Positions 17,172 to 26,963 of a DNA stretch of 64,000 nt are shown here, in pieces. The translations under genes and the position numbers were made by a program. The notes beneath the pieces were generated by a model. It was not told where the DNA came from and did no database searches. It saw only the letters and a list, made by a program, of their open reading frames with translations. How positions within the stretch are numbered: position 1 is the stretch's first letter; every line of letters begins with the position of its first letter. Origin of the DNA: Stenotrophomonas sp. BIO128-Bstrain (GTDB taxonomy: Bacteria > Pseudomonadota > Gammaproteobacteria > Xanthomonadales > Xanthomonadaceae); the NCBI RefSeq assembly GCF_030128875.1, contig NZ_CP124620.1, positions 2,480,001 to 2,544,000 of the forward strand, written 5' to 3'.

Positions 17172-19862
17172 CTATCGCGTCCCGGCCAGATCCTGCGCAT
17201 GGCCGCCGTCGAGGCGTTGTTCCAGCACGGTGATGCGGCCGAGGAACTCCGACGTCGGCGCCAGTTCCTGCAGGTGCGGCCGGGCCCGGGCGATCTGGGC
17301 GCGGGCCCCGGCGGCATCGCCGTTGGCGTACATGGCCTCGGCCAGCGGGATGCGCCATTTGGCGGTGGCGGTGGAATCGGCGCCGTAGAAGCCGGTGAAC
17401 GTCTCGACGAGTTGCGCCGACAGCGGTACCGCCGCAGGATCGCCACGGCGCTGGGCCAGCAGCGCCTGCTGCATCTGCAGGCGCAGTTGCAGCCACGGTG
17501 GCAGGCCGGGATGGTCCTGGCCGAATGCGGCAAGGGCACGGGCGGCCTCGGCCAGTTGCCCGGCACGGGTCAGCCATTCGATCTCGACCAGGCGCAGTAC
17601 CAGCAGCTGGGGCGACTCGGGCGGCAGCTCGCGTCGCCACAGGGCGGCCACCTGCTGCAGCGGTGCCTGCGCCTCGGCCGTGCGATCGGTGCGCAACAGC
17701 AACCGGGCCAGCACCATCTCCACGTCGAGTGTGTCGGCGTGCCCGGGCCCGAGCAGCGCCCGATAGCGCGCCAGCGCGGCGCGGTAGTTCCGCTCGGCCC
17801 GCGCATAGTCGCCGCGCGCTTCCTCCATCAGCCCATGCGCGTATTGCTTGACCGCGTAGGCGCGGCTGTCCACGCCATCGACGGCGGCGCTGGTCTGCAG
17901 GCTGTTGCGAAAGTGCTGATCTGCGGCTTGGTAACGGCCCAGGTCCAGGTACTGGCCCGCCAGCGCGGCTTCCGCCGAGGCGGTGTAGCTGCTGCCTGCG
18001 CCGAACATCTGCCGGGTCAGCGCGAAGCCGCGCTCGGCCAGTGCCAGCGCTTCATCGATACGACCCTGGTTGAGCAGGGTCGAGGACAGCGCGCGGAGGA
18101 CCCGCTGGTACTCCGCCCCCTGCACACCCTGTTCGCGGGATGCCTCGGCCATGGCCTGGCGCAGGATCGCTTCGGCCTTGTCCAGCTCGCCCTGGCTGCG
18201 GTACAGATCGCCCAGGTTGGCCATCGTGGCCAGGGCGCCGCGCTGCAGCGGTGCACGGTTGCCGCCCCGGCTCAACGCCAGTGCGGCGCGGAAGGACTGC
18301 TCTGCGGCAGTCGGCTGCTCCAGCCGCGCCTGGGCCAGGCCGCGGGCGTTCAAGGCCTTCAGTCGTACCACCGGATCATCGTCCTGCTCCAGCAGCGCCA
18401 GTGCGTGCCCGGCACTGGCCAGCGCCTCCTTTTCCTGCCCCGCGCTGAGCAGCTGCACAGCCAGGCTGGCGCGCGCGTCGGCGATCTCGTGCGGCGCGGC
18501 GCCGGTGCGCACCAGGCCATCGACACTGTCGCGCAGCAGGGTCTGCGCATCGAGGGGTTGACCAAGATTCTGGTAGGCGCGCCCCAGCGCGGCCTGCATG
18601 CGTGCGCGCAGCGCCGGCGACACGGTACGGTCATGCGCGAGCCGGCGTGCACCCAGATCGAGAACCTCGCGCGCGGTCATCGGCGTGCCGTTGCGCAGGC
18701 CGGGATCGGCTGCGTCGAACGCGGCCACCAGCACATCGGCGATGCCTGCCGCGGCGGCCGCATTCTGTTCGGCCTGGTGGCGCGCCTCGCTCAGCCGCAG
18801 CACGAAGGCCAGCACCATCACTGCCACCAGCGCGACGATCACACTGGCGCGCCATTGCCGCCGCAGCAGCAGGCGCGCGCGATGCCAGCGGCCTGGCCGC
18901 CGCGCACGCACCGGCCGATGGGCCAGATGCCGTTCAACATCCTCGGCCAGCGCTTCGGCGGAGGCATAACGTTCGGCCGGATCCGTGGCACGGGCCTTGG
19001 TGGCCACCGCCAGCAGGTCGGCAGGCACCCTGCGCACCGGTGGCGGTGTGGGCTGCAGCAGCTGCTCCAGCATCACGCCAAGACTGTAGACATCGCCCAC
19101 CACGCTGGCCGGGCGCCCCGCCAGCCGCTCGGGGCTGGCATAGGCCGGAGTAAGGAATGGCGCGGTATCTTCGGCGTCACCCAGCAGATGCGCGATGCCG
19201 AAATCCAGCAACACCGGCTGGCCGTCGGCCCGCACCAGCACATTGCCGGGCTTGAGGTCGCAGTGCACCACCGATTGCGAATGCGCGGCCTGCACCGCGC
19301 GGCAGATCTGCACGAACAGCCGCAGGCGGGCGGCCAGGTCCAGCGAGCCGCAGGCCCGGTCCAGCGGCTCGCCCGGTACGTATTCCATCACCAGAAAAGG
19401 CTGCCCGCCCTCGGCCACGCCAACGTCGTAGAGCCGGGCGATATGCGGATGCTGCAGATCGGCCAGGATCTGGCTTTCACTGGCCAGCCGGGTGGCCAAC
19501 AGCGGATCGTAGGCCCGGCGCATCAACTTGATCGCCACTTCGCGCCGGTACAGCGCATCGGCGCGCTCGGCCAGGAACACCACGCCCATCCCGCCAACGG
19601 CGAGCAGGCGGCTCAACCGCCACGGCCCCAGCCGCTGCCCGACCAGTGCGGCCGGATCGTCCATCGCGGCCATCACCGCCGCCAGCGCCTGCTCGATACC
19701 GCCCAGGTCTGCCGTCTGCGCACGCAGCAGTTGCAGGGTTTCGTCGATCGTGGCCGGGTCGTCACAGAGCTCATGCAGGGCCGGACGCCAACGCGCCTCG
19801 GGCAGGTCACAGACCGCGTCGAACAGCCCGCGCACGCTCTGCCAGCGACCGGCCTCACTCAT
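17172..19862 (-). CDS. Transmembrane serine/threonine protein kinase with TPR-like repeats
   Basis: The start at 19862 overlaps the stop of the upstream sigma factor gene by 4 bp, giving 896 aa. The Hanks-type kinase domain has a glycine loop (VGGMGVVFLAE), the VAIK lysine, catalytic loop HCDLKPGNV (HCD replacing HRD) and DFG (LLDFGIAHLL), all in about residues 75-340. A TM helix follows (VIVALVAVMVLAFVL), then many TPR-like helical repeats in the exported part. The HCD variant is seen in active bacterial kinases. Co-transcription with the sigma gene suggests the pair forms one signalling unit. Confidence 0.9.
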   Translation of the reverse strand: MSEAGRWQSVRGLFDAVCDLPEARWRPALHELCDDPATIDETLQLLRAQTADLGGIEQALAAVMAAMDDPAALVGQRLGPWRLSRLLAVGGMGVVFLAERADALYRREVAIKLMRRAYDPLLATRLASESQILADLQHPHIARLYDVGVAEGGQPFLVMEYVPGEPLDRACGSLDLAARLRLFVQICRAVQAAHSQSVVHCDLKPGNVLVRADGQPVLLDFGIAHLLGDAEDTAPFLTPAYASPERLAGRPASVVGDVYSLGVMLEQLLQPTPPPVRRVPADLLAVATKARATDPAERYASAEALAEDVERHLAHRPVRARRPGRWHRARLLLRRQWRASVIVALVAVMVLAFVLRLSEARHQAEQNAAAAAGIADVLVAAFDAADPGLRNGTPMTAREVLDLGARRLAHDRTVSPALRARMQAALGRAYQNLGQPLDAQTLLRDSVDGLVRTGAAPHEIADARASLAVQLLSAGQEKEALASAGHALALLEQDDDPVVRLKALNARGLAQARLEQPTAAEQSFRAALALSRGGNRAPLQRGALATMANLGDLYRSQGELDKAEAILRQAMAEASREQGVQGAEYQRVLRALSSTLLNQGRIDEALALAERGFALTRQMFGAGSSYTASAEAALAGQYLDLGRYQAADQHFRNSLQTSAAVDGVDSRAYAVKQYAHGLMEEARGDYARAERNYRAALARYRALLGPGHADTLDVEMVLARLLLRTDRTAEAQAPLQQVAALWRRELPPESPQLLVLRLVEIEWLTRAGQLAEAARALAAFGQDHPGLPPWLQLRLQMQQALLAQRRGDPAAVPLSAQLVETFTGFYGADSTATAKWRIPLAEAMYANGDAAGARAQIARARPHLQELAPTSEFLGRITVLEQRLDGGHAQDLAGTR

Positions 19863-20461
19863 GCGCGCGTGGCCGGTCCGGCCAAGTGGCGGTTCAACCA
19901 CGCCTTGGCGAACCGCAGGTCGCGATCGACCGTGGGTACCGAGACATCCAGCGCCAGGGCGATCTCTTCGCGGCCCATCCCGCCGAAATACATCCATTCC
20001 ACCGTACGGGCGGCACGTTCATCCAGTCGGGCGAGTGCTTCCAGCGCGCGATTGAGCGCCAACACCTCCAAGGCGTCATGGTCCGTGCTGGCTTCCCGAT
20101 CGACATGGGACAGGGTCAGGTTGACCACGCCACCGCCGCGTTTGGAGGCCGCCATCGCGCGCGCGTGGTCGACCAGGACGCTGCGCATCTTCAGGGCCGC
20201 CAGGGAAAGAAAGTGGACACGGTCGCGGTAGCCGACCTCGCCATCAATCATCCGCATCAGTGCTTCGTGCACCAGCACCGTCGGCTGCAGCACGCCATCC
20301 TGGGACGTGCCCAAGCGCGCCACGGCCATGCCACGCAGCTGCGTATACAGCAGTGCAAGCAGCTGATCGCGGGCGGCGATGTCCTGCTGCTCGCTCCAGC
20401 GGCGCAGCAGGCGGGTGACATCCTGGCGTTCGGCCGCAGGCGGTGTCGCATCAAAAGGCAT
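19859..20461 (-). CDS. ECF-type RNA polymerase sigma factor
   Basis: This 200-aa protein has region 2 (QLLALLYTQLRGMAVARLG ... VLVHEALMRM, HFLSLAALKMRSVLVDHAR) and region 4 (LARLDERAARTVEWMYFGGMGREEIALALDVSVPTVDRDLRFAKAWL). It belongs to the ECF subgroup often paired with Ser/Thr kinases instead of a classical anti-sigma factor. The stop overlaps the start of the kinase gene (ATGA), implying translational coupling. No anti-sigma gene is adjacent. Confidence 0.92.
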   Translation of the reverse strand: MPFDATPPAAERQDVTRLLRRWSEQQDIAARDQLLALLYTQLRGMAVARLGTSQDGVLQPTVLVHEALMRMIDGEVGYRDRVHFLSLAALKMRSVLVDHARAMAASKRGGGVVNLTLSHVDREASTDHDALEVLALNRALEALARLDERAARTVEWMYFGGMGREEIALALDVSVPTVDRDLRFAKAWLNRHLAGPATRA

Positions 20462-20573
20462 GTGGGGCGGGTCCGTGCATCACAGCAGGCGATCAGCCTG
20501 CAGTATCGCCGATCCCCCTCCGCATGGAGAGGGGGCCGCGGTGATCCCCGGTCACCGCGGCACCGGAACCGGC

Positions 20574-22547
20574 CTACTTCCCGCGCTTGGACAGAGTCTC
20601 CCGCAGCGTTTCCAGCCGCGTGGAGAGATCCTTCAGCGCGCTGCTGCCCTTGCCGACCAGCCAGGACACTTCCTCTTCGACGAAACCACTACGGCTGCGT
20701 TCGGTGTCCGGCAGCGGCGGCAGGATGTGCGCGAAGTAGGTCTTGTCCAGCACGCGCCGGAGCAGCCGCTCACCGGGGAAGGGCTCGTTGTTGTTGAGCG
20801 CACGCGCGGCTTTGACCAGGTTGCGGATGTCGTACTGGGTCGGGCTCAGGTCCGGCACCTGCTTGGGCAGGTCCAGCAGCGTATACACCGCCACGCGCGC
20901 GGTACGCACCGAGCTTTCCATGGTGAACACCACATCGTTGCGGGTCTCCACGAACTGGCCGAGCAGGCCCAGGTTGGTGCAGCCCCTGGGCACGACGTGT
21001 GGGCGATCACCGGCAGCGCGCGGCATGAACTGCGCGGTGATGTACGGCATCAGCGCGGTGCGCACCTTGGTGTTGGCAGCGATCTCGTCAAGCTGGTCGA
21101 CGATGCCCAGGTGGTAGCACAGCTCGGCCAGGATCTCGCGGCCGGTACAGGCCGGCATCGGCTTGGCCACGTGGTTGCCGTTCTGGTCCATCAGCAGCGC
21201 ATACACCCACACCACCAGCACGTCCTTGGGCTGATCGACGAAGTGCGGCTGGCGGTTCACGGTGAAGCTCAGCACCCAGTTGGAGTCGGTGAAGGTGATC
21301 ACACCGCCGGTCACGGTCCTGCCCGAGTATGGGTCGTTGACCGAGAGCGCCTTGATCTTGTCCACCAGCGGCGAGGGCCGGCAGGTCAGCGTGGCCGACT
21401 CCCACATCGAGCGGTCGATATCGCCATGGAATTTCGCCGGCTTGCCGAAGATCGGCGACTGCGCGGCGAGGTTGTGCCACAGCGCCCAGTCACTGTCCTG
21501 CCCGGGTGTTTCGCGGGGGCGCTTCAGCACCGGCACCGTGTCCATGTCGCCGTAGGCGGTGCCCTCGGTCATCGAGCCGGTCAGCGCGAACACCAGATCG
21601 CCCTGCGCAACCGGCAACAGGGTGTCGTTGCCCTCCACGCGGCAGCGCAGGCCGATGACGGTACGCGTCTCCCCCTCCACGCGCATGTCCAGGTCATATA
21701 CCCCGGTGCCGAAGGTGACCTGCACACCCTGCTCGCGCAGCATCTTCACCAGCGGTTTGACGAAGCTTTCGTACTGGTTGTACTTCGGGAACACCAGCGC
21801 GGACATATCGTTCAATCCGTCGATGGCATCCAGGAACCGGTGCATGTAGAGCTTCATCTCCAGCAGACTCTGCCAGTTCTCGAAGGCGAACATCGAGCGC
21901 CAGAAGAACCAGAAATTGCTCTGCAGGAAGCCGCCGCTGAAGTAGTCCTCGATGGTCACATCGTCGAGGTCTTCCTTGCGCTTGAGCATGAGCTTGACCA
22001 GTTCCCACTGCTGCGGCTTGCTCAGCCCGAACGTGGAGAAATCCTGGATCTTCCCCTGCTGGTGCATCAGCCGGGCCTTGGAGTAGTTCGGGTCGTTGTC
22101 GTTCACCGCCCGGTACTCGTCGAGCACGCTGTAGCCGGCGGGCAGCTCCAGCGCCGGCACATCCTGGAACAGATCCCAGAAGTTGTCGTAGTTCCAGTTC
22201 ATTTCGCGCCCGCCGCGAACGAGATAACCCTGCTCGGGGTCGCCGGCGCCATCGAGCGAGCCGCCTTCGATGTCCAGGCTGTCGATCAGGGTGATGTTGC
22301 CTGCGGGCATGCCCCCATCGCGGATGAGGTAGAACGCGGCGGCCAGGCCGGCGATGCCGGTGCCGATGATCCACGCCTTGCGTGTCGCCACGCCCTCCGG
22401 TGCCACCGGGCGGTTGCGCATGTAGGCGCCCATCATGTCCGGCGGCGGCAGCGTGTTCTCCGGCCGGTTGGACCAGTAGCCACCCGTTGCGTAGGGCTCC
22501 TTGTCGATCACCGTCGCGGTGTGCACGTTCTTTTCCTCGGCAGCCAT
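20574..22547 (-). CDS. ohyA: Oleate hydratase (FAD-dependent)
   Basis: The 657-aa length and sequence match the oleate hydratase (former myosin-cross-reactive antigen) family. The FAD-binding [18 protein letters not shown] motif is followed by [12 protein letters not shown] and the active-site segment [17 protein letters not shown]. The C-terminal part has [12 protein letters not shown] and [19 protein letters not shown]. It hydrates the cis-9 double bond of free unsaturated fatty acids to 10-hydroxy acids, usually as detoxification. A desaturase locus lies 4 kb downstream, suggesting a local cluster for unsaturated fatty acids. Confidence 0.95.
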   Translation of the reverse strand: MAAEEKNVHTATVIDKEPYATGGYWSNRPENTLPPPDMMGAYMRNRPVAPEGVATRKAWIIGTGIAGLAAAFYLIRDGGMPAGNITLIDSLDIEGGSLDGAGDPEQGYLVRGGREMNWNYDNFWDLFQDVPALELPAGYSVLDEYRAVNDNDPNYSKARLMHQQGKIQDFSTFGLSKPQQWELVKLMLKRKEDLDDVTIEDYFSGGFLQSNFWFFWRSMFAFENWQSLLEMKLYMHRFLDAIDGLNDMSALVFPKYNQYESFVKPLVKMLREQGVQVTFGTGVYDLDMRVEGETRTVIGLRCRVEGNDTLLPVAQGDLVFALTGSMTEGTAYGDMDTVPVLKRPRETPGQDSDWALWHNLAAQSPIFGKPAKFHGDIDRSMWESATLTCRPSPLVDKIKALSVNDPYSGRTVTGGVITFTDSNWVLSFTVNRQPHFVDQPKDVLVVWVYALLMDQNGNHVAKPMPACTGREILAELCYHLGIVDQLDEIAANTKVRTALMPYITAQFMPRAAGDRPHVVPRGCTNLGLLGQFVETRNDVVFTMESSVRTARVAVYTLLDLPKQVPDLSPTQYDIRNLVKAARALNNNEPFPGERLLRRVLDKTYFAHILPPLPDTERSRSGFVEEEVSWLVGKGSSALKDLSTRLETLRETLSKRGK

Positions 22548-22732
22548 ATCTCCACTCCTTATTCGATGGACCCACGGGAGGCACCGGATGACCCGGCGCC
22601 CGGCAGCACGGCTTCCCTACCGCTCGCGGCCCCCTCCTGGCACCGCGCTGCACACCGCGCTGCACACCGCGATGGTACGCACCCCACCTGTGACGGCATT
22701 GATCCGCATCAATGCCCTTGCGGTTGCATTCC

Positions 22733-22750
22733 GTGCGACATATGTCGCAC
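22733..22750. promoter_or_regulatory. Perfect palindromic operator upstream of the BlaI-like repressor gene
   Basis: GTGCGACATATGTCGCAC is an 18-bp perfect palindrome 31 bp before the blaI-like start. A further half site (TTGCGACAC) follows at once. Its position fits autoregulation by the BlaI/MecI-type repressor encoded next. BlaI operators in other species have related dyads with a TACA/TGTA core, so the exact sequence is taxon-specific. Confidence 0.75.
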
Positions 22751-22781
22751 ACTTGCGACACTCCGCCAAACCGGGATTCCC

Positions 22782-23168
22782 ATGTCCGCGCTGCCTACCC
22801 CCTCCAACGCCGAGCTCGAACTGCTCAAGGCACTGTGGCGCCAGGGCGCCTGCAGCGCGCGCGAAGTCCACAACGGCGCCGTGGCCGCGCTCGACTGGTC
22901 CTATTCCTCCACGCGCAAGACGCTGGAACGGATGGTCGACAAGGGACTGGTCGAAGAAACCGTCGAGCACGGGTTGAACATGTACCGCGCCCGGGTCGGC
23001 AAGGTCGCCACGCTGGCCGCCCTCAGCACCGACTTCGCGCGCCGGGTGCTGGAAATCGATGGCGCGTTGCCGGCCCAGGCGTTCGCCGACAGCCGCCTGC
23101 TCAGCGAACAGGAGCTGCAGCAGCTCGACGCGCTGCTGCGTGCACCTGCCAAGGACGACCAGGCATGA
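22782..23168 (+). CDS. BlaI/MecI family transcriptional repressor
   Basis: This 128-aa protein has a winged-helix domain of BlaI type: AELELLKALWRQGACSAREVHNG, then YSSTRKTLERMVDKGLVEE and a C-terminal dimerisation helix region. In this family cleavage of the repressor by a membrane M56 protease lifts repression. The next gene encodes such a protease and overlaps by 4 bp (ATGA). No beta-lactamase gene is adjacent; the downstream target may be the pair itself or the TonB receptor gene. Confidence 0.9.
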   Translation: MSALPTPSNAELELLKALWRQGACSAREVHNGAVAALDWSYSSTRKTLERMVDKGLVEETVEHGLNMYRARVGKVATLAALSTDFARRVLEIDGALPAQAFADSRLLSEQELQQLDALLRAPAKDDQA

Positions 23169-24667
23169 GCCTGACGCTGGGATTCTGGGCGGTGCAGGCC
23201 GCGGGCGCCCTCGCCGCTGGCGGTCTGGCCTGGGTTGCCGGCCAACGCCTCCACCGCCACCTGGGCCTGTCCCACGCGGCCTATGGCTACTGGCTGGGGC
23301 TGTGGTTGCTGGCGGTGATGCCCGTGCTGCTGTCGACGCTGGTGGCGCTGTGGGTGCCCGCACCGCTTGTCGCGCTGCCGCCCGTGCTGACGATGCCGCT
23401 GCCGGTCGCGTTGGACCTGGGAGACGCCGGCACCGCCGGCGGCGTTGCGGCGACCTCCCCCTGGGTGCGTCCTTACACCGCCATGCTGCTGGCGGCGCTG
23501 TATTTCGCCGGCCTGGGTGTCGCCTTGCTGCGCGTGGCCTACGGCATGCGGGCCACGGCCCGGCTGTGCCGCGCCACGACCCCGATCGCGCCCGCAGACT
23601 GGCCGGGACCGCGCAGCCGTGCCTGCGCGCAGCGGCTGATGTCGGCCGGCGTTGTCTGTCGCGTCAGCGCAATGCCGGTGAGCCCGTTCGCAGTGCGCTG
23701 GCCACGACCGATGATCGTGCTGCCCCGGTCGGCCCTGGCACACCTGGAGGACCGTGCGTTGAGCCTGATCCTCGGCCATGAAGCAGCGCACCTGGTGCGC
23801 CGCGATCCGCAGCGCGCGGGTCTGATGGCGGTGATCAACGCCCTGCTGTGGTTCAACCCGTTCCTGCCCCGCCTCACCGCACGCGTACAGCTGGCGGCAG
23901 AACTGCGCTGCGATGCGCGGGCACTCGCCGAAGATGCCCAGGGCGGACGCGAGTTCGCCACCGCCTATGTGCGCACGCTGCGCCTGTCCGCCGCCGCCCA
24001 CACGCCTGCCCAGGCACTGACCCACCGCGATCTGGCCGGCCATGAAATCCGCATCCGCCACATGCTGCATGGCGATGCCGCGCGGCCGCTGGCACGATCA
24101 CGGCGTGTGATGCTGCTGGGCAGCGCGCTGCTGGTCGGGAGTCTGCTGATGGTGATGCAGGCGAGTACGGCGCGGCCGCTGCCGGATCCTGCCGCCGGCA
24201 ATGCGCCGCCTGCGGCCTCGATGACGCATGCCGTACTGCCCCTGCCATTGCCACCGTTGCGCCAGCGTTCCAGCGAGATACGTTTCCAGGCGCCACTGGC
24301 GACACCGCGGGTCACCGGTCACTTCGGCGACACCGGCAGCATCCGGCAGCGGCCGCACCGCGGCACCGATTTCGGTGCACGCTCCGGCACGCCCGTGCTG
24401 GCCCCCGCCGACGGGCGCGTCGTCGCGGCCACGACTGCCTACCCGGACGGTCCCCAGTACGGCACGGTGGTGGTGATCGATCACGGCCAAGGCTGGCAGA
24501 CGCTGTATGCGCACCTGCAGGGCACCGATGTCGTGGTCGGGCAGCAGGTGCAGGCCGGCGAGCAGATCGCCCGCGTCGGCAGCACCGGACGCGTGACCGG
24601 TCCGCACCTGCACCTGGAAATGCTCCGCAACGGCGAGCGCGTCGACCCGCAGGCGCATCTGCCATGA
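23165..24667 (+). CDS. M56 (BlaR1-like) membrane protease fused to an M23 (LytM) domain
   Basis: This 500-aa protein has several N-terminal TM helices, then the M56 zinc motif HEAAH in ILGHEAAHLVRRDPQ and a BlaR1-like ALLWFNPFLPRL. A further TM (LLGSALLVGSLLMVM) leads to a periplasmic C-terminal M23 domain with HRGTDFGA, a YGTVVVIDHG strand and HLHLEM, i.e. all LytM zinc/catalytic residues. In canonical BlaR1 the C-terminal sensor is a penicillin-binding domain; here it is replaced by a peptidoglycan endopeptidase-like domain, which may sense or cut peptidoglycan. Confidence 0.92.
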   Translation: MSLTLGFWAVQAAGALAAGGLAWVAGQRLHRHLGLSHAAYGYWLGLWLLAVMPVLLSTLVALWVPAPLVALPPVLTMPLPVALDLGDAGTAGGVAATSPWVRPYTAMLLAALYFAGLGVALLRVAYGMRATARLCRATTPIAPADWPGPRSRACAQRLMSAGVVCRVSAMPVSPFAVRWPRPMIVLPRSALAHLEDRALSLILGHEAAHLVRRDPQRAGLMAVINALLWFNPFLPRLTARVQLAAELRCDARALAEDAQGGREFATAYVRTLRLSAAAHTPAQALTHRDLAGHEIRIRHMLHGDAARPLARSRRVMLLGSALLVGSLLMVMQASTARPLPDPAAGNAPPAASMTHAVLPLPLPPLRQRSSEIRFQAPLATPRVTGHFGDTGSIRQRPHRGTDFGARSGTPVLAPADGRVVAATTAYPDGPQYGTVVVIDHGQGWQTLYAHLQGTDVVVGQQVQAGEQIARVGSTGRVTGPHLHLEMLRNGERVDPQAHLP

Positions 24668-24737
24668 CCGGCTGACCGCTCCCCCCACACATCCGCCCCT
24701 CCGCTGCATTTCGTTTTCCTGGCCACAGGAGGGGCGC

Positions 24738-26957
24738 GTGTTGCCCCGCGAAATGCCCCTGCCCTCCTGCACGGACCGCCCCATGTCACCGACGTTCCGC
24801 ACCGTACTTGCCCTGACCCCGCTGTGTGCCGCGTTCTCCAGCGCTGCACAGTCACTGCCCGCACCGCAGGCGCCGCCGCCCACCGAACTGGAGACCGTGC
24901 AGGTGCAGGGCACCGTGTACGACGCACGCCGCGAGGACACCGCCACCCGGATCGTGGTCGGCGCTGAAGCGCTGCGCCAGTACGGCGACATCGGTCTGGT
25001 GGATGCGCTCAAACGCCTGCCCGGCATTACCGTCGGCACGGGTGCGCCCGGCCGCAGCGGCACGCTGTCACTGCGGGGGTTGGGTGCGGGCTATATCCAG
25101 ATCCTGCTCAACGGCCAGAAAGCGCCCGCCGGGTTCGACCTGGACTCGCTCACGCCGGAGATGGTCGAGCGCGTGGAGATCATCCGCGCACCCACCGCCG
25201 ACCAGCGCGCCGAAGCGATCGCCGGCTCGATCAACATCGTGCTGGCCGCAGGCGCGCGAAAGGACAGCGGGCAGCTGTCGGTGGCCTGGGGCAACAGCAA
25301 TGGCCGGAACACGCCCTCGGTCAGCTGGCAGCGCAACCGGCGCGCCGACCACCGCAGCAGCGCGATCACGGCGACCGCATCGCGCCGCGAGTTCCTGGTC
25401 GAGGAAACCGGTACCGAGCGTGCATGGAATCGGCAGGGAACACCGACCACCCTGCGTGACACCTCCCTGCGCGCCAGCGGAAACCGCGATGTGCTCTCAC
25501 TGGCCCCCAGCTTTGAAGCGACGCTGGAGAACGGGGATACCTTCGCGCTGCAGGGCTTCGCCGATGCGAGCCGGTTCAACCGCATCACCGACATCGACTG
25601 GGCCACCACGCTCGGCGCCCCACTGCAGACCACCCGCTATCAACAACGCACGCGCATCGACGTGGCGCAGGCCAATGGCAGCGTGACGTGGACGCGGGCG
25701 TTCGAACGGGGCGGCACGTTCACCACCAAACTGCGCCTGGGCGGCAACCGCGAGCGCTACACCTATCGGGAACAGGGCCAGGCAGCGGATGGGCGGCAGA
25801 ACCTGGAGGACCACACCGACGCGCGGTTGACCGTGGGCGATCTGAACAGCAGTGGCAAGTACACGCTGCCCGCCCGCGGGCGGCATGCGCTGCAGCTCGG
25901 CTGGGAGGGCAGCGAGGATCGCCGCGATGAAGCACGCGTGCAGCAGCTGTTGCCTGTCCACGAGGGCGGCCTGGTGGCGATCAGCGACCTGGCTTTCGAC
26001 GCGCGCATCCGTCGCCTGGCGCTGTACGTGCAGGATGACATCTCGCTGAGCGAGCGCTGGTCCCTCTATGCCGGCGCACGCTGGGAACAGATCGATACCC
26101 GCAGTGACGGCAGCAGCTTCAGCGGCATCCAGCGCCGTGACCAGGTGCTCTCACCGGTGTTGCAGTCACTCTGGAAAATGCCCGGCACCCGGGGCGACCA
26201 GCTGCGCGTCGCGCTGACCCGCACCTATCGATCGCCTACGCTGGCCTCGCTGATTCCGCGCCCGTACACCTCGACCAACAACCGCCCGCTCAACCCCGAC
26301 GAACGCGGCAACCCGGCGCTGCGGCCCGAACTGGCGACCGGCGTGGACCTGTCCTACGAAACCTACGGCAACGACGGCGCGCAGCTCAGCATCGGCGGTT
26401 ATGCGCGCCGGATCAGTGAGGTGATCCGCACTGAAACGCATCTGCAGGACGGGCGCTGGGTGGCCACGCCGGTCAACGGCGGCACCGCGATGACCTGGGG
26501 GCTGGAGATGGATACGGCATTCCGTCTGCCGCAGTTGATCGCAGGCGCGCCGGCCGTGGCGGTGCGTTTCAATGCGACCGCCAACGATTCGCGCGTGGAT
26601 GATGTGCCCGGTCCGGACAACCGTCTTGATGAGCAGGTGCGCTTCAGCGGCACCCTGGGCGCGGACTACGAGATCCGCACCGGCTGGACGGTCGGCGGCA
26701 GTTACACCTACCGCACTGGCGGCACGGTGCAGGTCAGCCCCGGCCAGTTCGAGATCAGTGCGTACGGGCGCGAGTTGGACCTGTACTCGCTGTGGTCGCT
26801 GCGCGCAGGCAGCAAGCTGCGGCTGAGCCTCAACAACGCGCTGCACCGGGCGCTGCACACGGGGCAGGAGCGGGTCAGCGAAGACGGTACCGAGCAGCTG
26901 CGGCGCCAGCGCAGGGCATCGCCACTGCTGCGCCTTCAGCTGGAACTGCCGCTCTAG
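24738..26957 (+). CDS. TonB-dependent outer-membrane receptor
   Basis: A strong AGGAGGGG site precedes the GTG at 24738; an ATG at 24783 is the alternative and gives a more usual signal peptide (MSPTFRTVLALTPLCAAFSSAAQ). The plug domain begins TATRIVVGAEALRQYGDIGLVDALKRLPGITVG, and the barrel has repeated amphipathic strands through to the end. The TonB-box-like ELETVQVQG lies near the mature N-terminus. The ligand is unknown. It follows the BlaI/M56 pair by 70 bp and may be in their operon or regulon. Confidence 0.9.
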   Translation: MLPREMPLPSCTDRPMSPTFRTVLALTPLCAAFSSAAQSLPAPQAPPPTELETVQVQGTVYDARREDTATRIVVGAEALRQYGDIGLVDALKRLPGITVGTGAPGRSGTLSLRGLGAGYIQILLNGQKAPAGFDLDSLTPEMVERVEIIRAPTADQRAEAIAGSINIVLAAGARKDSGQLSVAWGNSNGRNTPSVSWQRNRRADHRSSAITATASRREFLVEETGTERAWNRQGTPTTLRDTSLRASGNRDVLSLAPSFEATLENGDTFALQGFADASRFNRITDIDWATTLGAPLQTTRYQQRTRIDVAQANGSVTWTRAFERGGTFTTKLRLGGNRERYTYREQGQAADGRQNLEDHTDARLTVGDLNSSGKYTLPARGRHALQLGWEGSEDRRDEARVQQLLPVHEGGLVAISDLAFDARIRRLALYVQDDISLSERWSLYAGARWEQIDTRSDGSSFSGIQRRDQVLSPVLQSLWKMPGTRGDQLRVALTRTYRSPTLASLIPRPYTSTNNRPLNPDERGNPALRPELATGVDLSYETYGNDGAQLSIGGYARRISEVIRTETHLQDGRWVATPVNGGTAMTWGLEMDTAFRLPQLIAGAPAVAVRFNATANDSRVDDVPGPDNRLDEQVRFSGTLGADYEIRTGWTVGGSYTYRTGGTVQVSPGQFEISAYGRELDLYSLWSLRAGSKLRLSLNNALHRALHTGQERVSEDGTEQLRRQRRASPLLRLQLELPL

Positions 26958-26963
26958 CCCGGC

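Noticed and set aside
17154..20231. 1025-codon plus-strand frame opposite the kinase and sigma genes
   Set aside because: Antisense artefact; sense strand encodes clear kinase and sigma motifs.
20379..23168. Long plus-strand frame that ends in the BlaI-like gene
   Set aside because: Most of it is antisense to oleate hydratase; only the last 128 codons are the real repressor.
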